Shown in pieces: positions 1 through 7,800 of a stretch of DNA of 16,396 bases (the first letter of the stretch is position 1; each line of letters starts with the position of its first letter). The position numbers were made by a program, and so were the translations under genes. The notes under the pieces were generated by a model, which was not told where the DNA came from, searched no databases, and saw nothing but the letters and a program-made list of their open reading frames with translations. This DNA is from UBA3263 sp964528425 (lineage in GTDB: Bacteria > Bacteroidota > Bacteroidia > Bacteroidales > Muribaculaceae), in NCBI GenBank assembly GCA_964528425.1, contig CAZGTD010000040.1, forward strand, positions 1-16,396. The letters are read 5' to 3'.

Positions 1-158
1 ACCAGGGCGAGATAGACGCTGTCGAGCGACTCGCGATACCAGTCAGCCTTGGAATAATCTTGCTTGACAATATCGCCGTTGACAATAAATTTTGTCAGTT
101 TTGCAGACCCCGACGCCAATGATAGCAAACAGATGAAAAGGGTTAGCAGTTTGCGCAT
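1..158 (-). CDS. Exported protein of unknown function, N-terminal fragment
   Basis: Only the first 52 codons are present; the gene continues beyond base 1. Translation from the ATG at 158 begins MRKLLTLFICLLSLASGSAK, a typical Sec signal peptide: two basic residues, a hydrophobic core of about 14 residues, and a small-residue cleavage region near ASGSA. No cysteine sits at the cleavage site, so a lipoprotein is unlikely. The mature start (LTKFIVNGDIVKQDYSKADW) is polar, and I do not recognise a family. A well-formed promoter lies directly upstream (194-225), so the gene can be transcribed independently of the peptidase gene behind it. Reading frame and signal peptide are seen in the sequence; export is inferred; function is unknown. 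Confidence 0.75.
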   Translation of the reverse strand, partial: MRKLLTLFICLLSLASGSAKLTKFIVNGDIVKQDYSKADWYRESLDSVYLAL

Positions 159-193
159 AAATTATGATGATTAAGAGAGTTGGTTGGGTTCTG

Positions 194-225
194 CAAATAT
201 AATAATATTATTTTATTCTAGCAAA
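194..225 (-). promoter_or_regulatory. Bacteroidota promoter for the exported-protein gene
   Basis: On the minus strand, TTTG (225-222) is followed after exactly 20 bases by TATATTTG (201-194), matching the Bacteroidota -33/-7 consensus TTTG / TAnnTTTG. Transcription would start about 7 bases further on, leaving a leader of roughly 30 bases before the ATG at 158. The TTTG box overlaps the end of the peptidase terminator. Confidence 0.75.
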
Positions 226-257
226 AGGGTCTACGCAATCCAACGTAGACCCTTATT
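222..257 (-). terminator. Intrinsic terminator of the C10 peptidase gene
   Basis: A perfect 11-bp stem is formed by AAGGGTCTACG (225-235) and CGTAGACCCTT (244-254) around an 8-base loop. In the minus direction it is followed by TTTTG and then AT-rich DNA. It begins 3 bases after the peptidase stop codon. The short T-run also supplies the TTTG promoter box of the next gene. Confidence 0.75.
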
Positions 258-3200
258 CTATTTTTTGATTAACAACGCTTTTCCGCCTCGTCGCTCAATA
301 AAAATGCCGCGGGGAGTTTTCAGGCGCCTGCCGCTGATGTCGAAATATTCAGTGCAATCGGAAGCTACCCTCGTCTGAACGATACCAACCTTATCGGAAT
401 CAGTCAACACGGAGACTTCTACCTTGGCCGGAACAACTCCGGGCTGAACCGAAATCAGAGTAACCGATGATGTGCCGCCTTTGAGTGGAGTAATTACCAG
501 GTTCGCACCTTCAAAACGCGCCTCTATCACCGCCGGGTCGGAAACTTCAAGCCGGATTTCGGGGTTAAACTTCTGGGCCGGCACAACAACGTTTTTCAGT
601 TCAAGAACTGACCCCATTTCAACCGTTGCAGAATCGGGAAGATTAAATTCGCGGATTGAGGCATAGAGATGACCTCGATAATTAAAGGCCGGTGCGTAGG
701 CGGCAAACGATGACTCGGGAACATAGAACGCTACCGCAGGATTTACCGAGCCGAAACCGATTGCACTGTTCTCAAAAGGAGCTTTCGGGGCCGAGAATAA
801 AACATGGCGTAACGACGATGCACCGCGGAATGCATTAAGGCCAACACTCTTTATAGTAGCAGGCAGAATCAATTGCTCAAGATTTCTGCAGCCATCGAAC
901 GCTCCGTCGGCCACTCCGGTCACATCATACGCATTGACCGAAGCCGGAATTTCGAGTTCATTAGGAAGGGTGCCCGAAAAGGCCATAGCTATCATGCCAT
1001 CGGTCGCAATATCGTAACAGTAGGTAATGTTATCTTTTTCTACTCCAACCAAAAAATCTGTCGGGTAGCTGACGAGGGCATCGTTTTTATCAACAAAAGC
1101 CATTGTATAAGGCCCGGCGGTTAAGTCAGGCGAAACTGTAAAATCAACACCTTTGCGCCAATTCCCGTCGCCTTTGATATCAGATTTGGAAATATGGAAT
1201 TTTTGTATAGGATTTTCGGTTTCTCCATGATTGAAGAAAGCAAGCCAGTATTCAGCGTTGAGAGTTTCCGTGGCATAGACGGCAGATGTGGCACTGAAGC
1301 TTTGGCCCGGAAGCATAGAAACAGGAGCCATCGGACGCATCTTTCCATCAACCCAAAAGGCCACTTCAAAAACTCCTGAGGGCACATCGGGTGACTCCGA
1401 CGCCGGACGACTGCCGCCCTTAACTTCAACATCCATTATGGCATTGTCGCTCAACGATGAATTACCGAGCGATTTGCGAGAAATAATCAGCTTATACTTG
1501 CCCGCGGGAACATTTTCGAGACCGAATGTAGCCTCCAGAGTCATCGATTCACCTGCAGGAATAATCATATAGCTCGTGGCAAGATCTTTATCGACAGAGC
1601 CATCCATTTTAAACAGTCTCAGCGACAGAGGCTCACTGAAATCTTCCTCGGAATGGTTAACAATCAGACATTTGAAATTATTTTTGTTATCACCGGTGTA
1701 GAACTCATTTGCCTCCATACGGTAAGCATCGACCCCCGGGTTAACCATGGGGCTGACAATTGCCTGGATTTTACCTGTTGCGGAAACCGTTATCATGAAA
1801 TGGTCAACGAAAGTCGTTGACGATGGCTGCATACGCCAATAACCAGGCAGGTTTTTGAACTGATAGGCCGGATAAGCATCGTACGTTGCACCATTTTCCA
1901 CCAAACCGGCAACATTAACGCTGAAGCCATGCTGCTCTTCATTCACTTTCACCGGCGAGAACGCGCCGGGAGCAACAAAGACATCGCGGGTCAAGCCATC
2001 GCGGTTTTTCAAAATAAGCCCAACCCCCAGTTCCAACGGCTGGTCAAACACTAACGACGTTAGCGAATAGAAGAAATCGTTGAAATGGAGTTCAGTTCCA
2101 TTAACCGCCGGGGCACTCAGTCCGACAGACGTTTTCCATGTAACCTGACCGGGACGGAAACCATTGAACTCAAATTTTTCATCTGGAGTCAGAAGCACAT
2201 AAATATTTTGGTTCAGGGTATATCCGCCGGTAAAGCTGCCTATGCCCTGATTCTGCGGATTAAGCGCCGACAGCCTGAAATAGCCGTTGCTGGAGCCGCT
2301 CCATCCCCAGTTGAAATGAAACAGCCCGTTTTCAGAATAACCGTCGCAAATAAAGGCGTGACTTCCGGTTCCAGAGCCGCCGTAGCAGATCGGCACTCCG
2401 GTTTTTAGAATCTCATAGCACAGAGTTTCCCACTCGGCGGCTACCATTCCTGAACGCGCAACCGTGAATGAGTTACTATAGCCAAGATAGTCCTTGAGCT
2501 CCTGCAAATGATACAATGCACCGGTTGCACCTGTATTATAACTGCTTTTCATCGCAACCCCGCAGGCAAGCATCAGCTCGGCAACGGCATCTTTTTCAAT
2601 CTCTGTTGAATTACTGCCGTATTTATCGGTCATATTGGCAAAGTCAGGCCGGTAGTTGCCGAAGTCGAACTCAACTGACCATCCAAGCTGATCATCGGAA
2701 TAAGCTCTCTTACCTTTGCCTCCGTAATATCCTCGGGCGCGGACGGCCTGGGCCAGACAGGTTGCCACACACCCCGTTGCCGTTTTCTTTCCATTAACCG
2801 TCGGACACATTCCGTTAAACGGCGAACCCTGATTCCATAGTGCCTTCACAATCGGCTCAATCGAATTCCAACCGGCATATTGGTCGTAGGTCGAAACGAA
2901 TGGGGAGGTTTCCCGGGGATTCTCTTCGTAGAACTGCGAAATTTCTTCACTATATTGATTAAGCCACCACTTCATATTGTCGGGCACGTCGGTAAACGAA
3001 CCCGAGTCCACTACACCGAGAAGTGGCTCCAGCCTATCGTCGGCAGTGGTGATGACGTATCCGCCCGCCCCTGCGGTGGAGAACACATAAAATGCAGGTT
3101 GCGCATCGGTTTTTGAATACTCAGTGTGAATCAGCTGCGTAGAATTCCGCAACTGTGCGACTGCCTTACGCGAAACTCCGTTAAGAACCCTTTCAATTGA

Positions 3201-3293
3201 CTCTTGCGGCGATAGCAGGCGGGCTTCCAGAGGTTGAAGCGCCGCCACTGCTGCAATTGCAGCGAATGATACAATCCTGTAATTATTTTTCAT
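258..3293 (-). CDS. Secreted C10 family (streptopain-like) cysteine peptidase, multidomain
   Basis: A 1011-residue exported protease precursor. Residues 1 to about 24 are a signal peptide ending in LEA. Residues 28-125 resemble the Spi/streptopain propeptide (AFYVFSTAGAGGYVITTADD), which keeps these enzymes inactive until processed. The peptidase domain covers about 135-370: the catalytic cysteine is C175 in TATGCVATCLAQAV, the catalytic histidine H312 in GSHAFICDGY, and HFNWGWSG (326-333) holds the conserved Asn/Trp. Known C10 enzymes such as SpeB stop soon after this. Here about 640 residues follow: beta-rich segments, a short BspA-like leucine-rich repeat (about 785-860, with VADGAFDGCRNLEQLILP), an Ig-like stretch (about 885-965), and a tail (YFDISGRRLKTPRGIFIE) like the sorting tails of Bacteroidota secreted proteins. 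Surface display is inferred from these extras. Catalytic residues are complete. Family call is firm; substrate is unknown. Confidence 0.93.
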   Translation of the reverse strand: MKNNYRIVSFAAIAAVAALQPLEARLLSPQESIERVLNGVSRKAVAQLRNSTQLIHTEYSKTDAQPAFYVFSTAGAGGYVITTADDRLEPLLGVVDSGSFTDVPDNMKWWLNQYSEEISQFYEENPRETSPFVSTYDQYAGWNSIEPIVKALWNQGSPFNGMCPTVNGKKTATGCVATCLAQAVRARGYYGGKGKRAYSDDQLGWSVEFDFGNYRPDFANMTDKYGSNSTEIEKDAVAELMLACGVAMKSSYNTGATGALYHLQELKDYLGYSNSFTVARSGMVAAEWETLCYEILKTGVPICYGGSGTGSHAFICDGYSENGLFHFNWGWSGSSNGYFRLSALNPQNQGIGSFTGGYTLNQNIYVLLTPDEKFEFNGFRPGQVTWKTSVGLSAPAVNGTELHFNDFFYSLTSLVFDQPLELGVGLILKNRDGLTRDVFVAPGAFSPVKVNEEQHGFSVNVAGLVENGATYDAYPAYQFKNLPGYWRMQPSSTTFVDHFMITVSATGKIQAIVSPMVNPGVDAYRMEANEFYTGDNKNNFKCLIVNHSEEDFSEPLSLRLFKMDGSVDKDLATSYMIIPAGESMTLEATFGLENVPAGKYKLIISRKSLGNSSLSDNAIMDVEVKGGSRPASESPDVPSGVFEVAFWVDGKMRPMAPVSMLPGQSFSATSAVYATETLNAEYWLAFFNHGETENPIQKFHISKSDIKGDGNWRKGVDFTVSPDLTAGPYTMAFVDKNDALVSYPTDFLVGVEKDNITYCYDIATDGMIAMAFSGTLPNELEIPASVNAYDVTGVADGAFDGCRNLEQLILPATIKSVGLNAFRGASSLRHVLFSAPKAPFENSAIGFGSVNPAVAFYVPESSFAAYAPAFNYRGHLYASIREFNLPDSATVEMGSVLELKNVVVPAQKFNPEIRLEVSDPAVIEARFEGANLVITPLKGGTSSVTLISVQPGVVPAKVEVSVLTDSDKVGIVQTRVASDCTEYFDISGRRLKTPRGIFIERRGGKALLIKK

Positions 3294-3324
3294 GGTTTCG
3301 AGGATAACGATTGATTTAGATATG

Positions 3325-3355
3325 CAAAATTATTTCAACATAACGAAAAAGCCAA
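3325..3355 (-). promoter_or_regulatory. Possible promoter of the C10 peptidase gene
   Basis: On the minus strand, TAATTTTG (3332-3325) matches the -7 box TAnnTTTG and lies 31 bases before the peptidase ATG. The upstream box is imperfect: TTGG at 3355-3352 stands roughly where TTTG is expected. The -7 match is seen; the rest is inferred. Confidence 0.45.
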
Positions 3356-3411
3356 GAATTTAATATTCATTAACACTTTGCGGCTCACTATTAGGTATAT
3401 GAAAGGCTAAT

Positions 3412-3443
3412 TTTGGAGTTAAGGAAATTTTTGCGTAACTTTG
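3412..3443 (+). promoter_or_regulatory. Bacteroidota promoter of efp
   Basis: TTTG (3412-3415), 20 bases, then TAACTTTG (3436-3443) gives a full match to the Bacteroidota consensus. Transcription would start near 3450, about 34 bases before the efp ATG. The leader is A-rich without a strong Shine-Dalgarno sequence, as is usual in this phylum. Confidence 0.85.
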
Positions 3444-3483
3444 CGCCGCAAAAAATCAATTCATTATTTAAAGAAAACTTTTT

Positions 3484-4047
3484 ATGGCAACAACTGCTGA
3501 CTTCAAAAACGGTATGTGCCTCGACATCGACGGCCAATACTTCTTCATCGTTGAATTCCTCCACGTTAAACCGGGCAAAGGCCCCGCTTTCGTGCGCACC
3601 AAACTGAAAAACGTTCGCACCGGCCGCGTAATCGACAAAACCTGGAACTCCGGCGTTAAGGTTGAAGAAGTCCGCATAGAACGTCGCCCCTATCAGTACT
3701 CATATAAGGATGAAATGGGCTACCACTTCCTCCACACCGAAACCTGGGAAGAAATCATCGTTCCCGGCGAAAGCATCGAAGGCGTTGAATTCCTTAAAGA
3801 CGGCGACATCTGCGAAGCTATGGTACACGCAGCCAGCGAAACAGTTCTGACCTGCGAAATGCCCCAGAGCGTAGTTCTTGAAATCACCTACACCGAACCC
3901 GGCATCAAGGGCGACACCGCCACCAACACCCTGAAGCCCGCAACCGTAGAAACCGGCGCAACGGTTCGCGTTCCCCTCTTCTGCAACACCGGCGACAAAG
4001 TTCGCATCAACACCAAGGACGGTTCCTACGTTGAACGCGTAAAATAA
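3484..4047 (+). CDS. efp: Translation elongation factor P
   Basis: EF-P binds the ribosome between the P and E sites and relieves stalling at consecutive prolines. The 187 residues match the usual length, with the three beta-barrel domains of the family: an N-terminal KOW-like domain (about 1-63), a central OB fold (about 65-127) and a C-terminal OB fold (about 129-187). The loop HVKPGKGPAF carries the tip lysine K32, the position modified in other EF-Ps; which modification is used here cannot be seen. The C-terminal segment TGDKVRINTKDGSYVERVK is the conserved family ending. The gene is monocistronic, with its own promoter (3412-3443) and a strong terminator (4072-4120). Its codon use favours C-ending codons more than its neighbours, fitting high expression (inference). 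Confidence 0.97.
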   Translation: MATTADFKNGMCLDIDGQYFFIVEFLHVKPGKGPAFVRTKLKNVRTGRVIDKTWNSGVKVEEVRIERRPYQYSYKDEMGYHFLHTETWEEIIVPGESIEGVEFLKDGDICEAMVHAASETVLTCEMPQSVVLEITYTEPGIKGDTATNTLKPATVETGATVRVPLFCNTGDKVRINTKDGSYVERVK

Positions 4048-4071
4048 TCGCAACCCAACTTATTCCCTGAC

Positions 4072-4120
4072 TCAGGGGCGCATGAGAAATGAGTTCTCAG
4101 GTGCCCCTGAATTATTATTT
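4072..4120 (+). terminator. Intrinsic terminator of efp
   Basis: A long hairpin pairs 4072-4088 with 4094-4110: TCAGGGGC with GCCCCTGA and TGAGAA with TTCTCA, giving 17 positions with one G-U pair and one mismatch, around a 5-base loop. ATTATTATTT follows as the U-rich tail. Its last bases provide the TTTG box of the next promoter. Confidence 0.85.
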
Positions 4121-4149
4121 GCACACTTTTTAAAAAATGCGTATATTTG
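4118..4149 (+). promoter_or_regulatory. Bacteroidota promoter of the GltD-like / butyrate kinase unit
   Basis: TTTG (4118-4121), 20 bases, then TATATTTG (4142-4149) matches the consensus. Transcription should start near 4156. An ATG at 4137 lies inside this promoter and cannot be the translation start of its transcript, so the ATG at 4173 is preferred. Confidence 0.8.
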
Positions 4150-4172
4150 CGGCGAATAATAATTCAACCATT

Positions 4173-5480
4173 ATGCAACTTCTCAACGAGGAATCGACTC
4201 CATATACTATGGCTGAGGCTATTGCCGAAGCCAAACGCTGCCTCCACTGCAAGAACCCGCAATGCAGAAAAGGGTGCCCGGTAGGGAATGATATTCCCGA
4301 CTGGATTCACGAGCTCTCGATGGGCAACATAGGCAACGCAATGACCATTATCAACGCCAAGAGCAACTTGCCGGCGGTGTGTGGCCGCGTATGCGCCCAC
4401 GAGCGTCAATGCGAAGGCCACTGCATAATGGGCAAGCTCGGCGACCATATCACCATTGGGCGTCTGGAGCGTTTTGTTGCAGATTTCGACACGCAGATGG
4501 GACTGCTCCGCCAGCCGATTCTGCCGAAAACACGCGGCAAGGTCGCAGTTGTGGGAAGTGGACCTGCCGGTCTGACCGTAGCGGGCGAACTGGCCCGCAA
4601 AGGCTTTGAAATTGACCTTTTTGAAAAAGAAAAGCGAGCCGGCGGAGTGCTTACGTTCGGCATTCCCGACTACAGGCTCCCGGCTGCTGTAGTCGACAGC
4701 GAAGTTGAGAAAATCAAAGAGTTAGGCGTTAAGCTGTTCGTTGGTGTTACCGTTGGCCCCGACATTACAATCGACGGGCTTTTTGAGCGCGGCTACGACG
4801 CAATTTTTATCGGCACCGGCGCCGGCAAACCTAACCCGCTCGACATTGAAGGTGGCAACAGCCGATGCGTAATGCAGGCCATACACTTTTTGCGACTTGC
4901 TTCACTATATAACAACAAAGTTATCAAGCGCCGCGACGTAGGCATCAAACCGGGCGCAAAAGTATTCGTTGTTGGTTGCGGCAATACTGCCATGGATGCT
5001 GCACGAACCGCCCTTCGCCTTGGAGCTGAAGAAGTTACGATTGTTTATCACCGCACGATTGAAAATATGCGTGCTCTGCGCTCCGAATATGAGGAAGCAC
5101 TGGCCGAAGGAGTAAAATTTCTTTGGGAGTCGTCGATTGAAAAAATCAGCACCAATCCTGACGGGGGCAACTATCTGCTGACAATGAACACAGCCGGCAA
5201 TAGCCGCGAACTGCCCGCCGACAAAGTGCTATTGGCCGTTGGCTCCAGACCGGCCTCACGAATAGTTTCAACCACTACCGGCATAGAAACCAACGATAAA
5301 GGCTATGTTATTGTGCGCGAGCAACCGCTGGGCATGACTACCCGCAAGGGTGTTTTTGCCGGTGGCGACGTTTCCGGAAATCAGGCAACGGTTGTTCATG
5401 CAATGGCCAATGCACGCGCCGTTGCCGAAAGCATAGCCTCCTATGTTGATGCAGTAACCCTTTTGCGCTCTCTCGACTAA
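4173..5480 (+). CDS. GltD-like NADPH-dependent flavoprotein oxidoreductase (glutamate synthase small-subunit family)
   Basis: A 435-residue iron-sulfur flavoprotein of the GltD / NfnB family, which passes electrons between NAD(P)H, FAD and 4Fe-4S clusters. The N-terminal domain has two cysteine sets, C23/C26/C31/C35 (CLHCKNPQCRKGCPVG) and C70/C74/C80/C84 (VCGRVCAHERQCEGHC). The FAD motif VVGSGPAGLTVAGELARKG starts near 126 and the NADPH motif VVGCGNTAMDAARTALRLG near 266. VFAGGDVSGNQATVVHAM (394-411) is the C-terminal FAD contact. The 4173 start is chosen because the next upstream ATG (4137) is within the promoter. In glutamate synthase this subunit needs the large GltB subunit; none is present here, nor a ferredoxin-NADP reductase-like partner as in Nfn. 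The stop overlaps the butyrate kinase start. The oxidoreductase family is certain; glutamate synthase activity is not. Confidence 0.9.
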   Translation: MQLLNEESTPYTMAEAIAEAKRCLHCKNPQCRKGCPVGNDIPDWIHELSMGNIGNAMTIINAKSNLPAVCGRVCAHERQCEGHCIMGKLGDHITIGRLERFVADFDTQMGLLRQPILPKTRGKVAVVGSGPAGLTVAGELARKGFEIDLFEKEKRAGGVLTFGIPDYRLPAAVVDSEVEKIKELGVKLFVGVTVGPDITIDGLFERGYDAIFIGTGAGKPNPLDIEGGNSRCVMQAIHFLRLASLYNNKVIKRRDVGIKPGAKVFVVGCGNTAMDAARTALRLGAEEVTIVYHRTIENMRALRSEYEEALAEGVKFLWESSIEKISTNPDGGNYLLTMNTAGNSRELPADKVLLAVGSRPASRIVSTTTGIETNDKGYVIVREQPLGMTTRKGVFAGGDVSGNQATVVHAMANARAVAESIASYVDAVTLLRSLD

Positions 5481-6559
5481 TGAAGATTTTAGTTATAAAT
5501 CCAGGTTCTACATCTACCAAACTGGCCGTTTACGAAGACGGTATTCAAAGCTGGACCCACACTCTGGCCCATTCGGCCGAAAAGCTCAGTGAATTTCACC
5601 ATCCGATTGAGCAGCTTGACTATCGCGACACCCAAATGCGGGCAGCTCTGCAAACAGCCGGAATATCAACCGACTTCGATGCGGTTATTGCCCGCGGGGG
5701 ACTTCTGCGCCCCACCCCCGGAGGGGTTTATATTGTTGATGACCGCATTTGCCACGACCTTATTCATTCGCCCAACGAGCATGCCTGCAATCTCGGAGCG
5801 CTGATGGCTCGCGATATTGCCCGTCAGGCCGGCTGCCCGGCTCTGATTGCCGACCCGGAGGTCGTTGATGAGCGCATGGACATTGCAAAAATCACCGGGT
5901 TGCCCGAAATCAGACGCGTGAGCATTTTCCACGCCCTCAACTCCAAGGCCGTTGGCCGGAAGTATGCTGAAAGCCAGGGTTTGAGCTATGAGGATATGAA
6001 CCTGATAATAGTTCATCTCGGAGGGGGAATTTCAGTGTCGGCCCACCAGCGCGGGCGCGTTGTTGACGTTAATGACGCCCTGAACGGCAACGGCCCCTTC
6101 AGTCCGGACCGCTCGGGTTCGTTGCCTGCGGCTCAACTCATAGACTTATGTTTTTCGGGTAAATACACCCACCGCCAGATGCGGCGTATGGTTAACGGCA
6201 ACGGCGGCATCAAAGCATACACCGGCTCCACCGATATGGCCGACATAGCCGCCAGAGCCCAAAAGGGAGAAGAACCTTATCGTCTGGTACTCGACGCCAT
6301 GCTCTATACCGTTGCAACCGAAGTTGGCGCCAGAGCCGTTGCCATGCGGGGCAACGTTGACGCAATCATTCTTACCGGCGGCATAGCCCACAGCGCCTAT
6401 TGTGTCGGCAAGCTAACCGACTGGGTGAGCTTCTTGGGACCAATCGTGGTTCGCGCCGGTGAAGATGAGCTTGGAGCACTGGCCGACAACGCTTTGCGTT
6501 ATCTCCAAGGACGGGTTGAACCGCGTGTGTACCGTCCGGAACCGGTCGAGGTAATCTGA
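5480..6559 (+). CDS. buk: Butyrate kinase (acetokinase family)
   Basis: Interconverts butyryl phosphate plus ADP with butyrate plus ATP; related enzymes accept isobutyrate and other branched-chain acids. At 359 residues it matches butyrate kinases (about 355) rather than acetate kinase (about 400). The N-terminus ILVINPGSTSTKLAVY contains the acetokinase signature with N7 and the phosphate-binding GSTSTK. Further family blocks are ARGGLLRPTPGG (71-82), VHLGGGISVSAHQRGRVVD (178-196) and NGPFSPDRSGSLP (204-216), and the C-terminal ILTGGIAHS contributes to the nucleotide site. Start and preceding stop share an A (TAATG), suggesting translational coupling with the GltD-like gene. The usual partner, phosphotransbutyrylase, is absent from the window, so the source of the acyl phosphate is unclear. 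No convincing terminator follows. Confidence 0.93.
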   Translation: MKILVINPGSTSTKLAVYEDGIQSWTHTLAHSAEKLSEFHHPIEQLDYRDTQMRAALQTAGISTDFDAVIARGGLLRPTPGGVYIVDDRICHDLIHSPNEHACNLGALMARDIARQAGCPALIADPEVVDERMDIAKITGLPEIRRVSIFHALNSKAVGRKYAESQGLSYEDMNLIIVHLGGGISVSAHQRGRVVDVNDALNGNGPFSPDRSGSLPAAQLIDLCFSGKYTHRQMRRMVNGNGGIKAYTGSTDMADIAARAQKGEEPYRLVLDAMLYTVATEVGARAVAMRGNVDAIILTGGIAHSAYCVGKLTDWVSFLGPIVVRAGEDELGALADNALRYLQGRVEPRVYRPEPVEVI

Positions 6560-6580
6560 CAGCGCAGGCAGGATTTTCGA

Positions 6581-6612
6581 TTTGCTAATGTCGGGAATTT
6601 TTTGTAACTTTG
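6581..6612 (+). promoter_or_regulatory. Bacteroidota promoter of the bamD-to-EEP gene run
   Basis: TTTG (6581-6584), 20 bases, then TAACTTTG (6605-6612) is a full consensus match. It starts 22 bases after the butyrate kinase stop and predicts transcription from about 6619, leaving a leader of about 17 bases before the bamD ATG. No other good promoter was seen before 12664. Confidence 0.85.
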
Positions 6613-6635
6613 CGCGTTGAATAACCTAAAGAAGG

Positions 6636-7445
6636 ATGAAGAAATACTTAATATTCTGTATATTAACCCTTTCGCTCGGAATGCTGAATTCATGTGGCGA
6701 ATATCAGCGCGTGCTCAAAACCAAAGACCCCTCGGTTAAGTTCGAGTATGCAAAAAAATGGTATGACGAAGGGAAATATGCGCAGGCTGCCAGTGTTCTT
6801 TCGGAAATAGTTTCTGTATTCAAGGGTCAGGAACGTGCCGAAGAAACACTCTATATGCTTGGAATGTGTAATTTCTATAACAAAGATTATCCTTCGGCAG
6901 GCACATATCTCCACACCTATTATACCCGCTATCCGAAAGGTAAGTACGCTGAAGATGCGCACTTTTATGCCGGACGTGGCTACTTTTTGGACTCTCCCGA
7001 CGTTCAGCTTGACCAAAGCCCTACAATGCAAGCCATTGAGGAGCTGACTACTTATCTGGAATATTATCCTAAGTCGGAGCGTGCGCCGCAGGTTCAGCAA
7101 ATGATTTTTGAGCTTCAAGACAAACTGGCGCTGAAGCAGTTGCAAAATGCCCAGCTCTACTATAACCTCGGAACTTACATGGGCAATAACTATCAGAGTG
7201 CAATCATCGTTGCGCAAAACGCCCAGAAAAACTTTCCATATTCGGCCTACAAGGAACAGTTTGACATGCTGATTCTTAAAAGCAGATTCAAGGAAGCCGA
7301 CCTGTCGGTAGCCGAAAAACAACCGGAACGTTTCCGCCAGGTAATCGACAACTACTACGTTTTCATCAACACCTACCCCGAAAGTAAATACCGTTCCGAG
7401 GCCGACAATATTTACAAAATCGCATCCAAACACGTTAACGACTAA
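6636..7445 (+). CDS. bamD: Outer membrane protein assembly lipoprotein BamD
   Basis: BamD is the essential periplasmic lipoprotein of the BAM complex, which inserts beta-barrel proteins into the outer membrane together with BamA. The first 20 residues are a lipoprotein signal peptide, MKKYLIFCILTLSLGMLNSC, with acylated cysteine C20. The rest is an all-helical TPR-like fold: DEGKYAQAASVLSEIVSVF, YNKDYPSAGTYLHTYYTRYP, AIEELTTYLEYYP and VIDNYYVFINTYPESKYRSEA are typical repeat segments ending in Y-P. The 269 residues fit Bacteroidota BamD, slightly longer than the E. coli protein (245). It is first in the gene run, directly behind the promoter, and is followed 15 bases later by rpoZ. The pairing of an envelope-assembly gene with the RNA polymerase omega gene recurs in Bacteroidales (recollection, not checked). 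Confidence 0.93.
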   Translation: MKKYLIFCILTLSLGMLNSCGEYQRVLKTKDPSVKFEYAKKWYDEGKYAQAASVLSEIVSVFKGQERAEETLYMLGMCNFYNKDYPSAGTYLHTYYTRYPKGKYAEDAHFYAGRGYFLDSPDVQLDQSPTMQAIEELTTYLEYYPKSERAPQVQQMIFELQDKLALKQLQNAQLYYNLGTYMGNNYQSAIIVAQNAQKNFPYSAYKEQFDMLILKSRFKEADLSVAEKQPERFRQVIDNYYVFINTYPESKYRSEADNIYKIASKHVND

Positions 7446-7460
7446 ATATCCTATATTTCA

Positions 7461-7793
7461 ATGGACTACAAAAAGACTAACGCTCCCATCAACACCGTTA
7501 CCCGCGACATGGTTAAACTTTCCGAGACCACAGGTAACGTATATGAAACCGTAGCTATAATTGCTAAGCGCGCCAACCAGATCGGCGAGCAGATGAAACA
7601 CGACCTCGACAAGAAACTGCAGGAATTTGCTACCCTCACCGACAACCAGGAAGAAATCAACGAAAACCGCGAACAGATTGAAATTTCGCGCTACTACGAA
7701 AAACTTCCGAAACCCACTCTGATTGCCGCTCAGGAATACGAAGAAGGCAAACTGCACTTCCGCAATCCTGCCAAGGTTAAAAACATAGACTAA
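7461..7793 (+). CDS. rpoZ: RNA polymerase omega subunit (Rpb6/omega family)
   Basis: A small RNA polymerase subunit that helps assemble and stabilise the beta-prime subunit. The 110-residue protein carries the omega core in RDMVKLSETTGNVYETVAII and AKRANQIGEQMKHDLDKKL (about residues 15-53), where the AKRA-x-QI segment is the conserved family helix. A charged helical extension (about 54-75) and the tail YYEKLPKPTLIAAQEYEEGK follow, making it longer than E. coli omega (91). This shape is usual in Bacteroidota, where the gene is often annotated as 'RNA polymerase Rpb6' or hypothetical. It lies between bamD (15-base gap) and aroE (7-base gap), so it is almost certainly cotranscribed with them. 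Confidence 0.85.
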   Translation: MDYKKTNAPINTVTRDMVKLSETTGNVYETVAIIAKRANQIGEQMKHDLDKKLQEFATLTDNQEEINENREQIEISRYYEKLPKPTLIAAQEYEEGKLHFRNPAKVKNID

Positions 7794-7800
7794 CAGCCCG

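Noticed and set aside
3700..4053. A 117-codon minus-strand frame opposite efp
   Set aside because: It is a shadow of the strongly biased efp codons; its composition (G, A, V, F, D) reflects the complement and no domain is visible.
6690..7433. A 247-codon open frame on the minus strand opposite bamD
   Set aside because: It lies wholly antisense to a clear BamD gene. The translation is rich in V, F, R and I without any recognisable domain, as expected from the complement of helical TPR codons.
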